Positions 52,144 to 60,096 of a stretch of 64,000 bases of DNA are shown piece after piece. The number at the start of each line of letters is the position of its first letter. Position 1 is the first letter of the stretch. The position numbers and the translations under genes are program-made. The notes beneath the pieces are model-generated. The model was not told the DNA's origin. It worked only from the letters and a program-made list of their open reading frames with translations, and searched no databases. Source of the DNA: Streptomyces melanogenes (GTDB taxonomy: Bacteria > Actinomycetota > Actinomycetes > Streptomycetales > Streptomycetaceae); the NCBI RefSeq assembly GCF_014649795.1, contig NZ_BMTS01000004.1, positions 1 through 64,000 on the forward strand, in the 5' to 3' direction.

Positions 52144-53331
52144 ATGACCGAATCTGTCTCCTTCCCCCAGGACCGCACCTGCCCCTATCAGCCGCCCGCC
52201 GCCTACGAGCCGTTGCGGGAAGCGAGCCCGCTGTCGCGCGTGACGCTCTTCGACGGCCGCACCGCGTGGTTCGTGACCGGCCACGCCGAGGCACGGGCGC
52301 TGCTCGTCGACCCGCGCCTCTCCTCCGACCGGCTCCACCCGGCCTTCCCCACGACCACCGAGCGGTTCGCGGCGCTCAACGAACGCCGCACCGAACTCCT
52401 CGGCGTGGACGACCCCGAGCACAACACCCAGCGCCGCAAGGTCATCCCCGGCTTCACCCTCAAACGCACCGCCGCCCTGCGCCCGATGATCCGGCGGACC
52501 GTGGACGGCCTGCTGGACGCCATGGTGGCGACGGGGCCGCCGGCCGACCTGGTCACCGCGTTCGCGCTGCCGGTGCCGTCCATGGTGATCTGCGCGCTGC
52601 TCGGCGTTCCCTACGACGACCACGACTTCTTCGAGGAGCAGTCCCGGCGGCTGCTGCGCGGTCCGGAACCGGCCGACACCCAGCACGCCCGCGACCAACT
52701 GGACGGATACCTCGGCAAGTTGATCGACCACAAGGTGCGCGAGCCGGGCGACGGGCTGCTCGACGAGCTCATCGAGGACCAGTTGCGCACCGGCGGCATG
52801 GACCGCACCGAGCTGGTCAGGATGGCGGTGCTGCTGCTGGTCGCCGGACACGAGACCACTGCCAACATGCTGTCGCTCGGCACTTTCACGCTGCTTGAGC
52901 ACCCCGAACGGCTTCAGGAGCTGCGGGCGGACCTGTCGCTGATGCCGGCGGCGGTCGAGGAGCTGATGCGGTTCCTCTCCATCGCCGACGGCATGCTGCG
53001 GGTGGCCACCGAGGACATCGAGGTGGCCGGGACCGTGATCCGCGCCGAGGAAGGGGTCGTGCTCGCCACCTCCCTGATCAACCGGGACGGCTCGGTCTAC
53101 CCGGACGCCGACGTGCTCGACTGGCACCGCTCGGCCCGCCACCACGTGGGCTTCGGGTTCGGCATCCACCAGTGCCTGGGGCAGAACCTGGCGCGGGCCG
53201 AGATGGAGATCGCCCTGGGCGCCCTCATCACACGGCTGCCGGGGCTGCGGCTCGCGGCGCCCGCCGACCGGATTCCGTTCAAACCGGGCGACACCCTCCA
53301 GGGAATGCTGGAACTCCCCGTCACTTGGTAG
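52144..53331 (+). CDS. Cytochrome P450, CYP105-like
   Basis: The 395-residue soluble P450 starts at ATG 52144. It has the oxygen-activating helix LLVAGHETTANM (A234-T239), an ExxR helix in AAVEELMRF, and the heme loop FGFGIHQCLGQNLAR with proximal Cys344. The segment ADGMLRVATEDIEVAG and the adjacent 3Fe-4S ferredoxin are typical of the CYP105 family, known for broad oxidations of xenobiotics and natural products. The ferredoxin starts 13 bases after the stop. No ferredoxin reductase is in the window. Confidence 0.93.
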   Translation: MTESVSFPQDRTCPYQPPAAYEPLREASPLSRVTLFDGRTAWFVTGHAEARALLVDPRLSSDRLHPAFPTTTERFAALNERRTELLGVDDPEHNTQRRKVIPGFTLKRTAALRPMIRRTVDGLLDAMVATGPPADLVTAFALPVPSMVICALLGVPYDDHDFFEEQSRRLLRGPEPADTQHARDQLDGYLGKLIDHKVREPGDGLLDELIEDQLRTGGMDRTELVRMAVLLLVAGHETTANMLSLGTFTLLEHPERLQELRADLSLMPAAVEELMRFLSIADGMLRVATEDIEVAGTVIRAEEGVVLATSLINRDGSVYPDADVLDWHRSARHHVGFGFGIHQCLGQNLARAEMEIALGALITRLPGLRLAAPADRIPFKPGDTLQGMLELPVTW

Positions 53332-53343
53332 TGGAGTGAGCAC

Positions 53344-53535
53344 ATGAACATCAGCATCGACGGGGACCGCTGCATCGGCTCGGGGCAGTGCGCCCTGACG
53401 GCGCCGGGCGTGTTCACCCAGGACGACGACGGGTTCAGCGAGTTGCTGCCGGGGCGCGCGGACGGCGGGGGAGACCCCATGGTCCGCGAGGCGGCCCGCG
53501 CCTGCCCGGTGCAGGCCATCTCGCTGGAGGACTGA
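53344..53535 (+). CDS. 3Fe-4S ferredoxin
   Basis: A 63-residue ferredoxin (MNISIDGDRCIGSGQCALTAPGVF) with cluster ligands from CIGSGQC and the C-terminal CPV. The spacing lacks a fourth Cys, as in 3Fe-4S proteins of the SoyB/SuaB type. It lies 13 bases after the P450 stop and passes electrons to it. Confidence 0.93.
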   Translation: MNISIDGDRCIGSGQCALTAPGVFTQDDDGFSELLPGRADGGGDPMVREAARACPVQAISLED

Positions 53536-53543
53536 CGCCGCGC

Positions 53544-53579
53544 GGGTGGTACGGCGCGGATCCCCGTGCCGTACCACCC
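53544..53579. terminator. Bidirectional terminator hairpin
   Basis: GGGTGGTACGGC and GCCGTACCACCC form a perfect 12-bp stem with a 12-base loop, between the ferredoxin and the converging reductase gene. Confidence 0.75.
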
Positions 53580-53592
53580 ATGGGCGCGGCCG

Positions 53593-54045
53593 TCAGCGGT
53601 CCGTGTGCCGCAGCCGTACGACGGGGATGTCCCGCTCGGTCTTCTTCTGGTAGTCCGCGTAGGGCGGGAACACCTCCACCAGGTGCGGCCACACCCGGGC
53701 CTTCTCCTCGGGGGAGAGGGTCTCGGCGTGGGCCGGGAACCGCTCGGTGCCGACCCGGATGCTGACGTCCGGCTGGTCCACGAGGTTGAGGTACCAGAGC
53801 GGATGGTCGTCGGACCCGCCCTTGGAGGCCACGATCAGGTAGTCGTCGCCGTCGCGCCCGTAGATCAGTACGGTGCGGCGCACCGCGCCGGTGCGGCGGC
53901 CGACGTAGTCCAGGAGCAGACAGGGCGCGCCGTGCAGGGTCGTTCCCTTGGTGCCGCCCGACTCCTCGTACAGCTGGGCCTGTTCGGCCACCCAGCCGGT
54001 CGGGCTGATCTCCACCGAGCCGCCGTCTCCGGGTTTCAGAGCCAC
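53593..54045 (-). CDS. Deazaflavin (F420)-dependent nitroreductase family protein
   Basis: GTG 54045 is chosen because AAGGGAGG lies just upstream; 150 residues. The split-barrel core APCLLLDYVGRRTGAVRRTVLIYGRDGDDYLIVASKGGSDDHPLWYLNL with AHAETLSPEEKARVWPHLVEVFPPYADYQKKT is the DDN/F420-binding signature. Substrates of the family are diverse (quinones, nitroimidazoles, fatty acids). It converges on the P450-ferredoxin genes. Confidence 0.9.
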   Translation of the reverse strand: MALKPGDGGSVEISPTGWVAEQAQLYEESGGTKGTTLHGAPCLLLDYVGRRTGAVRRTVLIYGRDGDDYLIVASKGGSDDHPLWYLNLVDQPDVSIRVGTERFPAHAETLSPEEKARVWPHLVEVFPPYADYQKKTERDIPVVRLRHTDR

Positions 54046-54093
54046 TGCGTCCTCCCTTGCCGAGGGTTCTCGCCCTCCAGCCTGCCCCACCCG

Positions 54094-54124
54094 GCCCGGG
54101 TGCGTCGGCGGGGCGCACCCGGGC
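54094..54124. terminator. Terminator hairpin
   Basis: GCCCGGGTGC and GCACCCGGGC form a perfect 10-bp stem with an 11-base loop, downstream of the DUF2269 gene on the minus strand and upstream of the F420-type gene. Confidence 0.65.
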
Positions 54125-54157
54125 GGCCGGAAACGTTCGCTCGAAGGTGCGCGGCCG

Positions 54158-54649
54158 TCAGCCTCCGGTGGTGGAGCCGGGCCGCAGGATCATGAGGACG
54201 GTCACCGCCGCCCACAGCAGGTTGAACACCCCGGTGAACATGGCCAGTCGGACGGTCCGGCGCGCGTCGACGCTGGTTACCGGCCCGGACTGCGCGGACG
54301 TGGCGGCCGCGTCGAGCTCGGTGAGCAGCGCGTCCTGCCGGGGCAGGATCAGCGCGATGAGCGCGCCCGCCGCGAGCGTCGTCAGGACGATCGAGACGAT
54401 CAGCCAGGTGTCGCCGAGGATGTGCATGTTGCTCGCCGTGGCGAACCCGAAGACGGGCACCGCGACGCCCACGGCGGCGTAGACCCGGCAGATCCGGTAC
54501 AGCAGCCGCACCGACGCCAGCGCCTGCGCGTCGCCGGGCGCGGCCAGCGCCCGCCGGACGGTGGGCGGGAACATGCTGGCGGCCACGGCCACTGGTCCGA
54601 CGGCGAGGATCGCGGCCAGGATGTGCACGGTGAGTAGGAACTTCGTCAC
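54158..54649 (-). CDS. DUF2269-like integral membrane protein
   Basis: The 163-residue protein has four predicted helices and starts at GTG 54649 (VTKFLLTVHILAAILAVGPVAVAAS); a longer upstream frame would add non-membrane residues. The first helix carries the HILAAILAVGP pattern of DUF2269. No Shine-Dalgarno is obvious. Such proteins are widespread but of unknown function. It is divergent from the SDR gene. Confidence 0.75.
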   Translation of the reverse strand: MTKFLLTVHILAAILAVGPVAVAASMFPPTVRRALAAPGDAQALASVRLLYRICRVYAAVGVAVPVFGFATASNMHILGDTWLIVSIVLTTLAAGALIALILPRQDALLTELDAAATSAQSGPVTSVDARRTVRLAMFTGVFNLLWAAVTVLMILRPGSTTGG

Positions 54650-54900
54650 GGGATGAGCGCTTTCGTACGGGCGTGAGAGCCCCCGGACGGGAGCCCCGGC
54701 CGACGTTATGGCGTGCTCGGACACCGGAGAAGTGGCGGGAGTGCCAGCATCCAACGGATTCCCGCCAAGTGCGCTCCAGCCCTTTATGCGCAGGGCTCCT
54801 GGGGCGTCGTCAGTGCCGGATCCTACGATGGTGGAAGATCACTTCCATTTTCGGAGTGGCCGCCTTGGAGCGGCCGTCCGTCCAGCGCCGGAGGTTCGTT

Positions 54901-55632
54901 GTGGAGCAGAGGTTCGTCACCGTCGTCACCGGCGGCAGTCGCGGGATCGGCGCCGCGGTCTGCGCCCGGCTGGCCGCCGAGTGCCACGACGTGGTCGTGG
55001 GCTACCGCTCGGACGCCGAGGCGGCCGAAGCCGTCGCCGAGGAGGTGCGCGCGGCGGGCCGCAAGAGCCTGGCCGTGGCGGTCGACACGGCGGACGAGGC
55101 CTCCGTGGACGCGCTCTTCGACGCCGCCGCCGCACTCGGCCCGGTCACCGGGCTGGTCAACAACGCGGGGGTCAGCGGCCCCAACGGCCGTCTCGCCGAC
55201 GCCGACGCGGAGGGGATGCGCCGGGCCATCGACGTCAATGTACTGGGCTATCTGCTCTGCGCCCGCCGGGCCGTGCGCGACATGGCGGCGCGCGGCGGCG
55301 GGTCCATAGTCAACATCTCCTCGGCCGCGGCCACCCTGGGCAGCCCCGGGCAGTACGTGCACTACGCCGCCACCAAGGCCGCCGTCGACGCCATGACGGT
55401 CGGCCTCTCCAAGGAGGTCGCGGCCGACGGCATCCGGGTCAACTGCGTGGCGCCGGGCATCATCTGGACCGGCTTCCACGAGGACCCCGAGCGCCCCGCG
55501 AAGCTCGCCGGCACCATCCCGATGGGCCGGGCCGGGCACCCCGACGAGATCGCCGGAGCGGTCGCCTGGCTGCTCTCCCCCGACGCGTCGTACGCGACGG
55601 GGACGGTGATGCGGGTGGCGGGCGGGATGTAG
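54901..55632 (+). CDS. Short-chain dehydrogenase/reductase (FabG-like)
   Basis: GTG 54901 is chosen because GGAGG lies 7 bases upstream; 243 residues. SDR features are the cofactor motif TGGSRGIG, NNAG in LVNNAGVSGPNG, catalytic Ser-Tyr-Lys (SIVNISSAAA, YVHYAATKAAV) and GIRVNCVAPGIIWTGFHEDPERP. The basic GYRSDAEAA after strand 2 suggests NADPH use. It lies 252 bases from the divergent membrane-protein gene. The substrate is unknown. Confidence 0.92.
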   Translation: MEQRFVTVVTGGSRGIGAAVCARLAAECHDVVVGYRSDAEAAEAVAEEVRAAGRKSLAVAVDTADEASVDALFDAAAALGPVTGLVNNAGVSGPNGRLADADAEGMRRAIDVNVLGYLLCARRAVRDMAARGGGSIVNISSAAATLGSPGQYVHYAATKAAVDAMTVGLSKEVAADGIRVNCVAPGIIWTGFHEDPERPAKLAGTIPMGRAGHPDEIAGAVAWLLSPDASYATGTVMRVAGGM

Positions 55633-55644
55633 CCGCGCTCCGGT

Positions 55645-55896
55645 CTACGTCAGCGGACCGGGCGAGGGCATCGGTTCCGGTACGGGGTCGGGCCCCGGCG
55701 GGTGGGGCACGGGATCCGGCTCCGGTACGGGCAGGGGTCCCGGTAGCGGTCCCGGTCCGGGCGCGGGCGGGCCGGGCTTCGGCGTGGGCGTCGGCGGCAC
55801 CGGATCGGGCGGGCGGGGGGTGGGCGGTCCCGGGGTCGGGCCCGGAGCGGGCCCCGGCGTCGGCGGGTTCGGATCGGGGTACGGGGGCTGGGTCAT
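55645..55896 (-). CDS. Proline-rich low-complexity protein, 83 aa
   Basis: ATG 55896 follows GGAGG at ideal spacing. The 83-residue product (MTQPPYPDPNPPTPGPAPG...) is about half Pro with Gly, Thr and Asp/Glu, and has no signal peptide. Such proteins are often passed over as artefacts, but the ribosome site argues for real translation. It could be a flexible tether or a protein kinase target. It converges with the SDR gene. Confidence 0.55.
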   Translation of the reverse strand: MTQPPYPDPNPPTPGPAPGPTPGPPTPRPPDPVPPTPTPKPGPPAPGPGPLPGPLPVPEPDPVPHPPGPDPVPEPMPSPGPLT

Positions 55897-56107
55897 CGGA
55901 CCTCCGTAAGTTGTTGGGTGGCCCGGGAGGGCCGGATGTGGCTTATCGGGTCTTGCCTTCAGTGGCTTCCTAGGAGTGGCCGTCCGGCTCTCTTGGGCGC
56001 CCTGGCTGCTGATTGAGATGTGCGCGCTTCTTGCGGTCGCTGATTACGGAGATGACAGCGGGGTGTTCCTCGGGCCGACGGCACGCTGTGCGGAACGAGG
56101 AGGGCGA
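55897..56107. other. Non-coding left region of the IS110 element
   Basis: About 210 bases separate the proline-rich gene from the IS110 transposase start. GCTGATTGAGATG at 56008-56020 recurs as GCTGATTACGGAGATG at 56039-56054. In IS110-group elements this 5' region can encode the bridge RNA. No RNA could be folded by eye with confidence. Confidence 0.4.
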
Positions 56108-57310
56108 GTGAGCAAGCGGAAAGCCCGGGTCTGGGCCGGTGTCGATGCCGGTAAAGGCCACCACTGGGTGGCAGTGGTCGACGAGACCGGCGCGACGCTG
56201 TGGTCGAAGAAGGTCGACAACGGCGAGTCGGCGATCCTGACCGTGCTCGGTGAGATCCTCGACCTGGCGGACCAGGTTAACTGGGCGGTGGACATCTCCG
56301 GGACGTCGTCCGCGCTGCTGCTGGCCCTGCTCGCGGCGCACGGCCAGCAGGCCGTCTACGTGCCCGGACGCACGGTCAACCGCATGTCGGGCGCCTACCG
56401 GGGCGAGGCGAAGACCGACGCCCGCGACGCCTACGTCATCGCCGAGACCGCCCGTCACCGACGCGACTTCGCCACGATCGACGTGCCCGCCCAGCTGGCC
56501 GCCGACCTCGCTCTGCTGACCGCTCACCGCTCCGACCTCGTGGCCGACCGGGTGCGGATGATCAACCGCCTGCGTGACGTGCTGACCGGCGTCTTCCCGG
56601 CACTGGAGCGAGCCTTCGACTACTCGGCCCACAAGGGTGCGCTGGTGTTGCTGACGGGCTACCAGACGCCGGCCGCGATCCGTCGCCGCGGCCGGGCGAG
56701 GCTGACGGCCTGGCTGGCCAACCGCAGCGTGCGCGGCGCCGACGCGGTCGCCGCGACCGCACTGGAAGCGGCCCAGGCCCAGCAGACCGCGCTGCCCGGC
56801 GAGGATGTCGCCGCGCAGATCGTGGCCGACCTGGCCACACAGATCCTGGCTCTGGATGACCGGCTGAAGCGGATCGACCTGCAGATCCGCGAGACGTTCC
56901 GAAGCCATCCGCAGGCGGTGATCATCGAGTCCCTGCCCGGCATGGGCCCAATACTCGGCGCCGAGTTCGTTGTCGCCGTCGGCGACCTGTCGGCCTACGC
57001 CGACGCCGGCCACCTGGCGTCGGCGGCCGGGCTCGTGCCCGTCCCGCGTGACTCCGGACGGCGGACCGGAAACCTGCACAGGCCCAAGCGCTACAGCCGC
57101 CGTCTGCGCCGGGTGTTCTACCTGTCCGCGCAGACCAGCATCATCCGCGAGGGACCGAACCGGGACTTCTACCTCAAGAAGCGTGGCGAAGGCTGCAAAC
57201 ACGTCCAGGCCGTCCTCGCCCTGGCCCGCCGACGAGCCAGCGTGCTGTGGGCGCTGCTGCGTGACGGACGGGTCTTCACCCCCGCTCCGCCGGTCACGCA
57301 AGCCGCTTGA
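56108..57310 (+). CDS. IS110-family transposase/recombinase
   Basis: GTG 56108 follows GAGGAGGGCGA; 400 residues. The N-terminal RuvC-like DEDD domain starts VWAGVDAGKGHHWVAVVDETG (first Asp), with RGEAKTDARDAYVIAETAR (central Asp pair). The C-terminal transposase_20 domain shows ESLPGMGPILGAEFVVAVGDLSAYADAGHLASAAGLVPVPRDSGRRTGN, which includes its nucleophilic Ser region. The reading frame is intact, so the element may be active. The mechanism in the family is recombination through a bridge RNA-guided DEDD enzyme without classical inverted repeats. It is inserted between the proline-rich gene and the MarR gene. Confidence 0.93.
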   Translation: MSKRKARVWAGVDAGKGHHWVAVVDETGATLWSKKVDNGESAILTVLGEILDLADQVNWAVDISGTSSALLLALLAAHGQQAVYVPGRTVNRMSGAYRGEAKTDARDAYVIAETARHRRDFATIDVPAQLAADLALLTAHRSDLVADRVRMINRLRDVLTGVFPALERAFDYSAHKGALVLLTGYQTPAAIRRRGRARLTAWLANRSVRGADAVAATALEAAQAQQTALPGEDVAAQIVADLATQILALDDRLKRIDLQIRETFRSHPQAVIIESLPGMGPILGAEFVVAVGDLSAYADAGHLASAAGLVPVPRDSGRRTGNLHRPKRYSRRLRRVFYLSAQTSIIREGPNRDFYLKKRGEGCKHVQAVLALARRRASVLWALLRDGRVFTPAPPVTQAA

Positions 57311-57337
57311 CTCCGGCATTGAGACTCCTGGGGTGCT

Positions 57338-57357
57338 CCGGCCCTGCTCCGGGCCGG
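57338..57357. terminator. Hairpin downstream of IS110 transposase
   Basis: CCGGCCC and GGGCCGG form a 7-bp stem with a 6-base loop, 27 bases after the transposase stop. A weak terminator or the element's right end. Confidence 0.4.
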
Positions 57358-57491
57358 TGGGCGGGGCGTCGGCTCCGCGCCCGGGAGCTGTGCCCGTGCG
57401 GGCCGACGCCGTGTCCACTGTCTCCTCCAGCGCGTGCCCACGCCCGTCGGCCGTACTCCATCCGCCGCCCTGGGGGTCGGCGGCCGCCGGG

Positions 57492-57989
57492 TCAGTCGAC
57501 GCCGTCCCCGAGGGATTCGAGGAGTTCGCGCAGGGTGTCCGCGAGCGCGTCCCGCCGGTCCGTACCGAGGGCCGCGAGCAGACGCTCCTCCGTGGCCAGA
57601 TGGTCGGGCAGCGCCCGGTCGACGAGCGCGCGGCCCTCGGCGGTGAGGGCGACCTCGACGACCCGGCCGTCGCTCGGGCTCGGGGAGCGGGTCACCAGGC
57701 CGCGCGCCTCAAGGCGGTCCAGGCGCTGCGAGACGGCGCCCGAGGTGACCATCGCGGAGCGCATCAGCTCGGCGGGCGTGAGCAGATGGGGCGGGGCGCT
57801 GCGGCGCAGGGTCGCGAGCACGTCGAAGGAGGCGGGGTCGAGGCCGTGCTCGGCGAAGGTGCGGCGCAGCTCCGCCTCGATCAGCCGGGAGAGCCGTTTC
57901 AGCCGCCCGATCACCGCCATCGGCGACACGTCGAGGTCGGGGCGGCGCTCGCCCCACTGCGCGAGCAGGAGGTCCACATGGTCGGTCAC
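57492..57989 (-). CDS. MarR-family transcriptional regulator
   Basis: The 165-residue winged-helix protein starts at GTG 57989. The core AELMRSAMVTSGAVSQRLDRLEARGLVTRSPSPSDGRVVEVALTAEGRALV is the canonical MarR recognition helix and wing. It is divergent from an NAD(P)-binding protein gene, with two palindromes in between that are excellent candidates for its own operators. It probably represses both genes. Confidence 0.92.
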   Translation of the reverse strand: MTDHVDLLLAQWGERRPDLDVSPMAVIGRLKRLSRLIEAELRRTFAEHGLDPASFDVLATLRRSAPPHLLTPAELMRSAMVTSGAVSQRLDRLEARGLVTRSPSPSDGRVVEVALTAEGRALVDRALPDHLATEERLLAALGTDRRDALADTLRELLESLGDGVD

Positions 57990-58005
57990 GGATCCAGACT
58001 AGCCA

Positions 58006-58023
58006 ATCTCTTAGCGGTGAGAT
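58006..58023. promoter_or_regulatory. MarR operator O1
   Basis: ATCTCTTAGCGGTGAGAT has ATCTC/GAGAT arms and shares TCTCTTAG with O2. Centre-to-centre distance to O2 is 23 bases, about two helical turns. Confidence 0.7.
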
Positions 58024-58027
58024 ACTT

Positions 58028-58047
58028 TTCTCTTAGTGATAAGAGAA
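58028..58047. promoter_or_regulatory. MarR operator O2
   Basis: TTCTCTTA and TAAGAGAA are perfect 8-bp arms around GTGA, 42 bases before the ATG of the NAD(P)-binding gene. Confidence 0.8.
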
Positions 58048-58088
58048 ACCTTCCGGCGCGACCGGACGGACAGAAGGAGCGGACACCC

Positions 58089-58727
58089 ATGCGCATCACC
58101 GTCTTCGGAGCCGCGGGAAACGTCGGCAGCCGCGTCGTGGCCGAGGCCGTCGCCCGGGGGCACGAGGTCACCGCCGTCGTGCGTGACCGGGCCCGCTTCC
58201 CCGAGCTCCACCCGGCCGCCGCCGCCCGTACCGGCGACGCGCAGAACGTCGAGGACATAGCCGAGCTGAGTGCCGGACAGGACCTGGTCATCAGCGCCAC
58301 CCGGCCCGCACCGGGCAGCGAGGGCGACCTCGTCACCGTCACCAAGGCGCTGGCGGCCGGGCTCGCCGGAACCGGCGTGCGGGTGCTGGTCGTCGGCGGC
58401 GCCGCCACCCTGACCCTGCCCGGCGGCAACGGCGCCACCGTCGTCGACGACCCGGACTTCCCGGCCGACTGGCGGCCCATCGCGCAGGCGTGCACCGAGC
58501 AGCTCGCCGTCTGGCGCGCCGAGACCGAGGTCGACTGGGCCTACCTCAGCCCGGCCGCGCTCCTGGAGCCGGGCGAGCGCACCGGCCGCTACCGGCTCGG
58601 CGCCGACGAGCTCCTGGTCGACGACCGGGGCGAGTCCGCGATCTCGATGGAGGACCTCGCGGTGGCGCTCCTCGACGAGGCCGAGCAGCCCCGCCACCAC
58701 CGCACGAGGTTCACCGCGGCGTACTGA
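58089..58727 (+). CDS. NAD(P)H-binding NmrA/SDR-like protein
   Basis: ATG 58089 follows AAGGAG; 212 residues. The N-terminal Rossmann motif MRITVFGAAGNVGSRVVAEAVARGHEVTAVVRD and the absence of the YxxxK active site put it with the atypical NmrA-like SDRs, such as flavin reductase-like proteins. It converges on the GH4 gene ten bases away and diverges from its MarR gene. Redox sensing or detoxification is plausible. Confidence 0.88.
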   Translation: MRITVFGAAGNVGSRVVAEAVARGHEVTAVVRDRARFPELHPAAAARTGDAQNVEDIAELSAGQDLVISATRPAPGSEGDLVTVTKALAAGLAGTGVRVLVVGGAATLTLPGGNGATVVDDPDFPADWRPIAQACTEQLAVWRAETEVDWAYLSPAALLEPGERTGRYRLGADELLVDDRGESAISMEDLAVALLDEAEQPRHHRTRFTAAY

Positions 58728-58737
58728 GGCACCGCCC

Positions 58738-60096
58738 TCAGTGCCCGAGCAGCACCCTCAACTCGGGCTGGAGCAGCTCCCCATGGGCCTGTACGAGGTC
58801 GTCGCACAGGTCCCAGATCCGCTCCACCGGCAGCGTGGCCGCGGTCGCCGCGTCCGTCATCGCGGCGTGCCGCACATGCCGGGGCTCGCCCTCGGTGGCG
58901 GCCCGCACCACCAGGTCGGTGACGCTCGCGTACGTACGGTTCAGCGCGGCGCACTGCGGCGGGAGCGGGCCCACCCTGGTCGGCTGCACGCCCTGCGAGT
59001 CGACCAGGCACGGGACCTCGACGACGCAGTCGTCCGGCAGGTTGGCGATCAGGCCGTGGTTGGGCACATTGCCGTAGATCGTGCGAGGGCCGCCCGTCAC
59101 CACGCTGTGGATGATCTGCGGGGCGTACTCCATCGTCCCCTCGACCGGCAGCGGCCGGCCCGCCGCCAGGGCGTTGCGGGTGCGCTCGTAGCTGACCGTG
59201 TTGTCCTCGATGATGTCGAGGTAGGCGCCGATCGGCAGCCGCAGCCGCTCCACCTCGCTGTCGTGGTGCAGGTACCACGGCACGTACTCGGAGGAGTGCT
59301 CGCTCGTCTCGGTGGGGTAGTGGCCGAGCCTGCGGTACATGTCCACGCGGACGCGGCGCAGCAGTTCGCGGTCCTTCTCGATGGCGGCGTCCAGGAGCGG
59401 GTGCAGATCCCGGCCGTCGCGCTCGAAGCGCAGCACCCACGCCTGGTGGTTCATCCCGGCGGCCAGGTACGACACCTCGGAGAAGTCCACGCCGACCAGC
59501 TCGGACAGGTCGTGCATCGTCCAGTACACCGAGTGGCACAGCCCCACCGCCTTCAGCCGGGGGGCGATCCGGTGGAGATACAGGAGGTTCATCGCCATCG
59601 GGTTGGTGTAGTTCAGCAGCCAGGCGTCCGGGCAGAGTTCGGCCATGTCCTCGGCGATCCCGCGCAGCACCGGGAAGGTGCGCAGGGCGCGGAAGATGCC
59701 GCCGACGCCGAGCGTGTCCCCGATGGTCTGGCGCAGCCCGTAGCGGGCGGGGACGGCGAAGTCGGTGCGGGTCGCCGCGTTCATGCCGACCTGGACGGTG
59801 TTGACGACGAAGTGCGCGCCGTCGAGCGCGCCGCGCCGGTCGGGGTGCGCGGTGATGACGGGGGCGACCTTCAGCGTCCCCGCGATGTGCCGGGCCGCCG
59901 CCTCGGCGGTCGCCAGCCGCTCGGGGTCGATGTCGTGCAGCGCGATCCGCAGCCGGGTGAACTCGGGGAAGGCGAACAGGTCGGCCAGCAGCCCCTGGGT
60001 GAACACCACGCTGCCCGCGCCCATGAAGGCGATCTTCACTTCGGCCGGTTCGGCCATCTCGGTCACTCCAGTCGTGTCGGTGGTCGGCTCGGTCAT
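58738..60096 (-). CDS. GH4 glycosidase, alpha-galactosidase-like
   Basis: The 452-residue protein has the GH4 NAD-binding start (VKIAFMGAGSVVFTQGLLADLF), the Asn-containing TNPMAMNL, and the metal-site CHSVYW motif near residue 190. As I remember the family, CHS/CHG variants are typical of alpha-galactosidase/alpha-glucosidase members. GH4 enzymes cleave glycosides by an NAD- and Mn-dependent redox-elimination route. It is the last gene of the minus-strand sugar operon; its start overlaps the kinase stop as ATGA. With a kinase and an ABC importer, it should hydrolyse an imported galactoside. Confidence 0.88.
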   Translation of the reverse strand: MTEPTTDTTGVTEMAEPAEVKIAFMGAGSVVFTQGLLADLFAFPEFTRLRIALHDIDPERLATAEAAARHIAGTLKVAPVITAHPDRRGALDGAHFVVNTVQVGMNAATRTDFAVPARYGLRQTIGDTLGVGGIFRALRTFPVLRGIAEDMAELCPDAWLLNYTNPMAMNLLYLHRIAPRLKAVGLCHSVYWTMHDLSELVGVDFSEVSYLAAGMNHQAWVLRFERDGRDLHPLLDAAIEKDRELLRRVRVDMYRRLGHYPTETSEHSSEYVPWYLHHDSEVERLRLPIGAYLDIIEDNTVSYERTRNALAAGRPLPVEGTMEYAPQIIHSVVTGGPRTIYGNVPNHGLIANLPDDCVVEVPCLVDSQGVQPTRVGPLPPQCAALNRTYASVTDLVVRAATEGEPRHVRHAAMTDAATAATLPVERIWDLCDDLVQAHGELLQPELRVLLGH

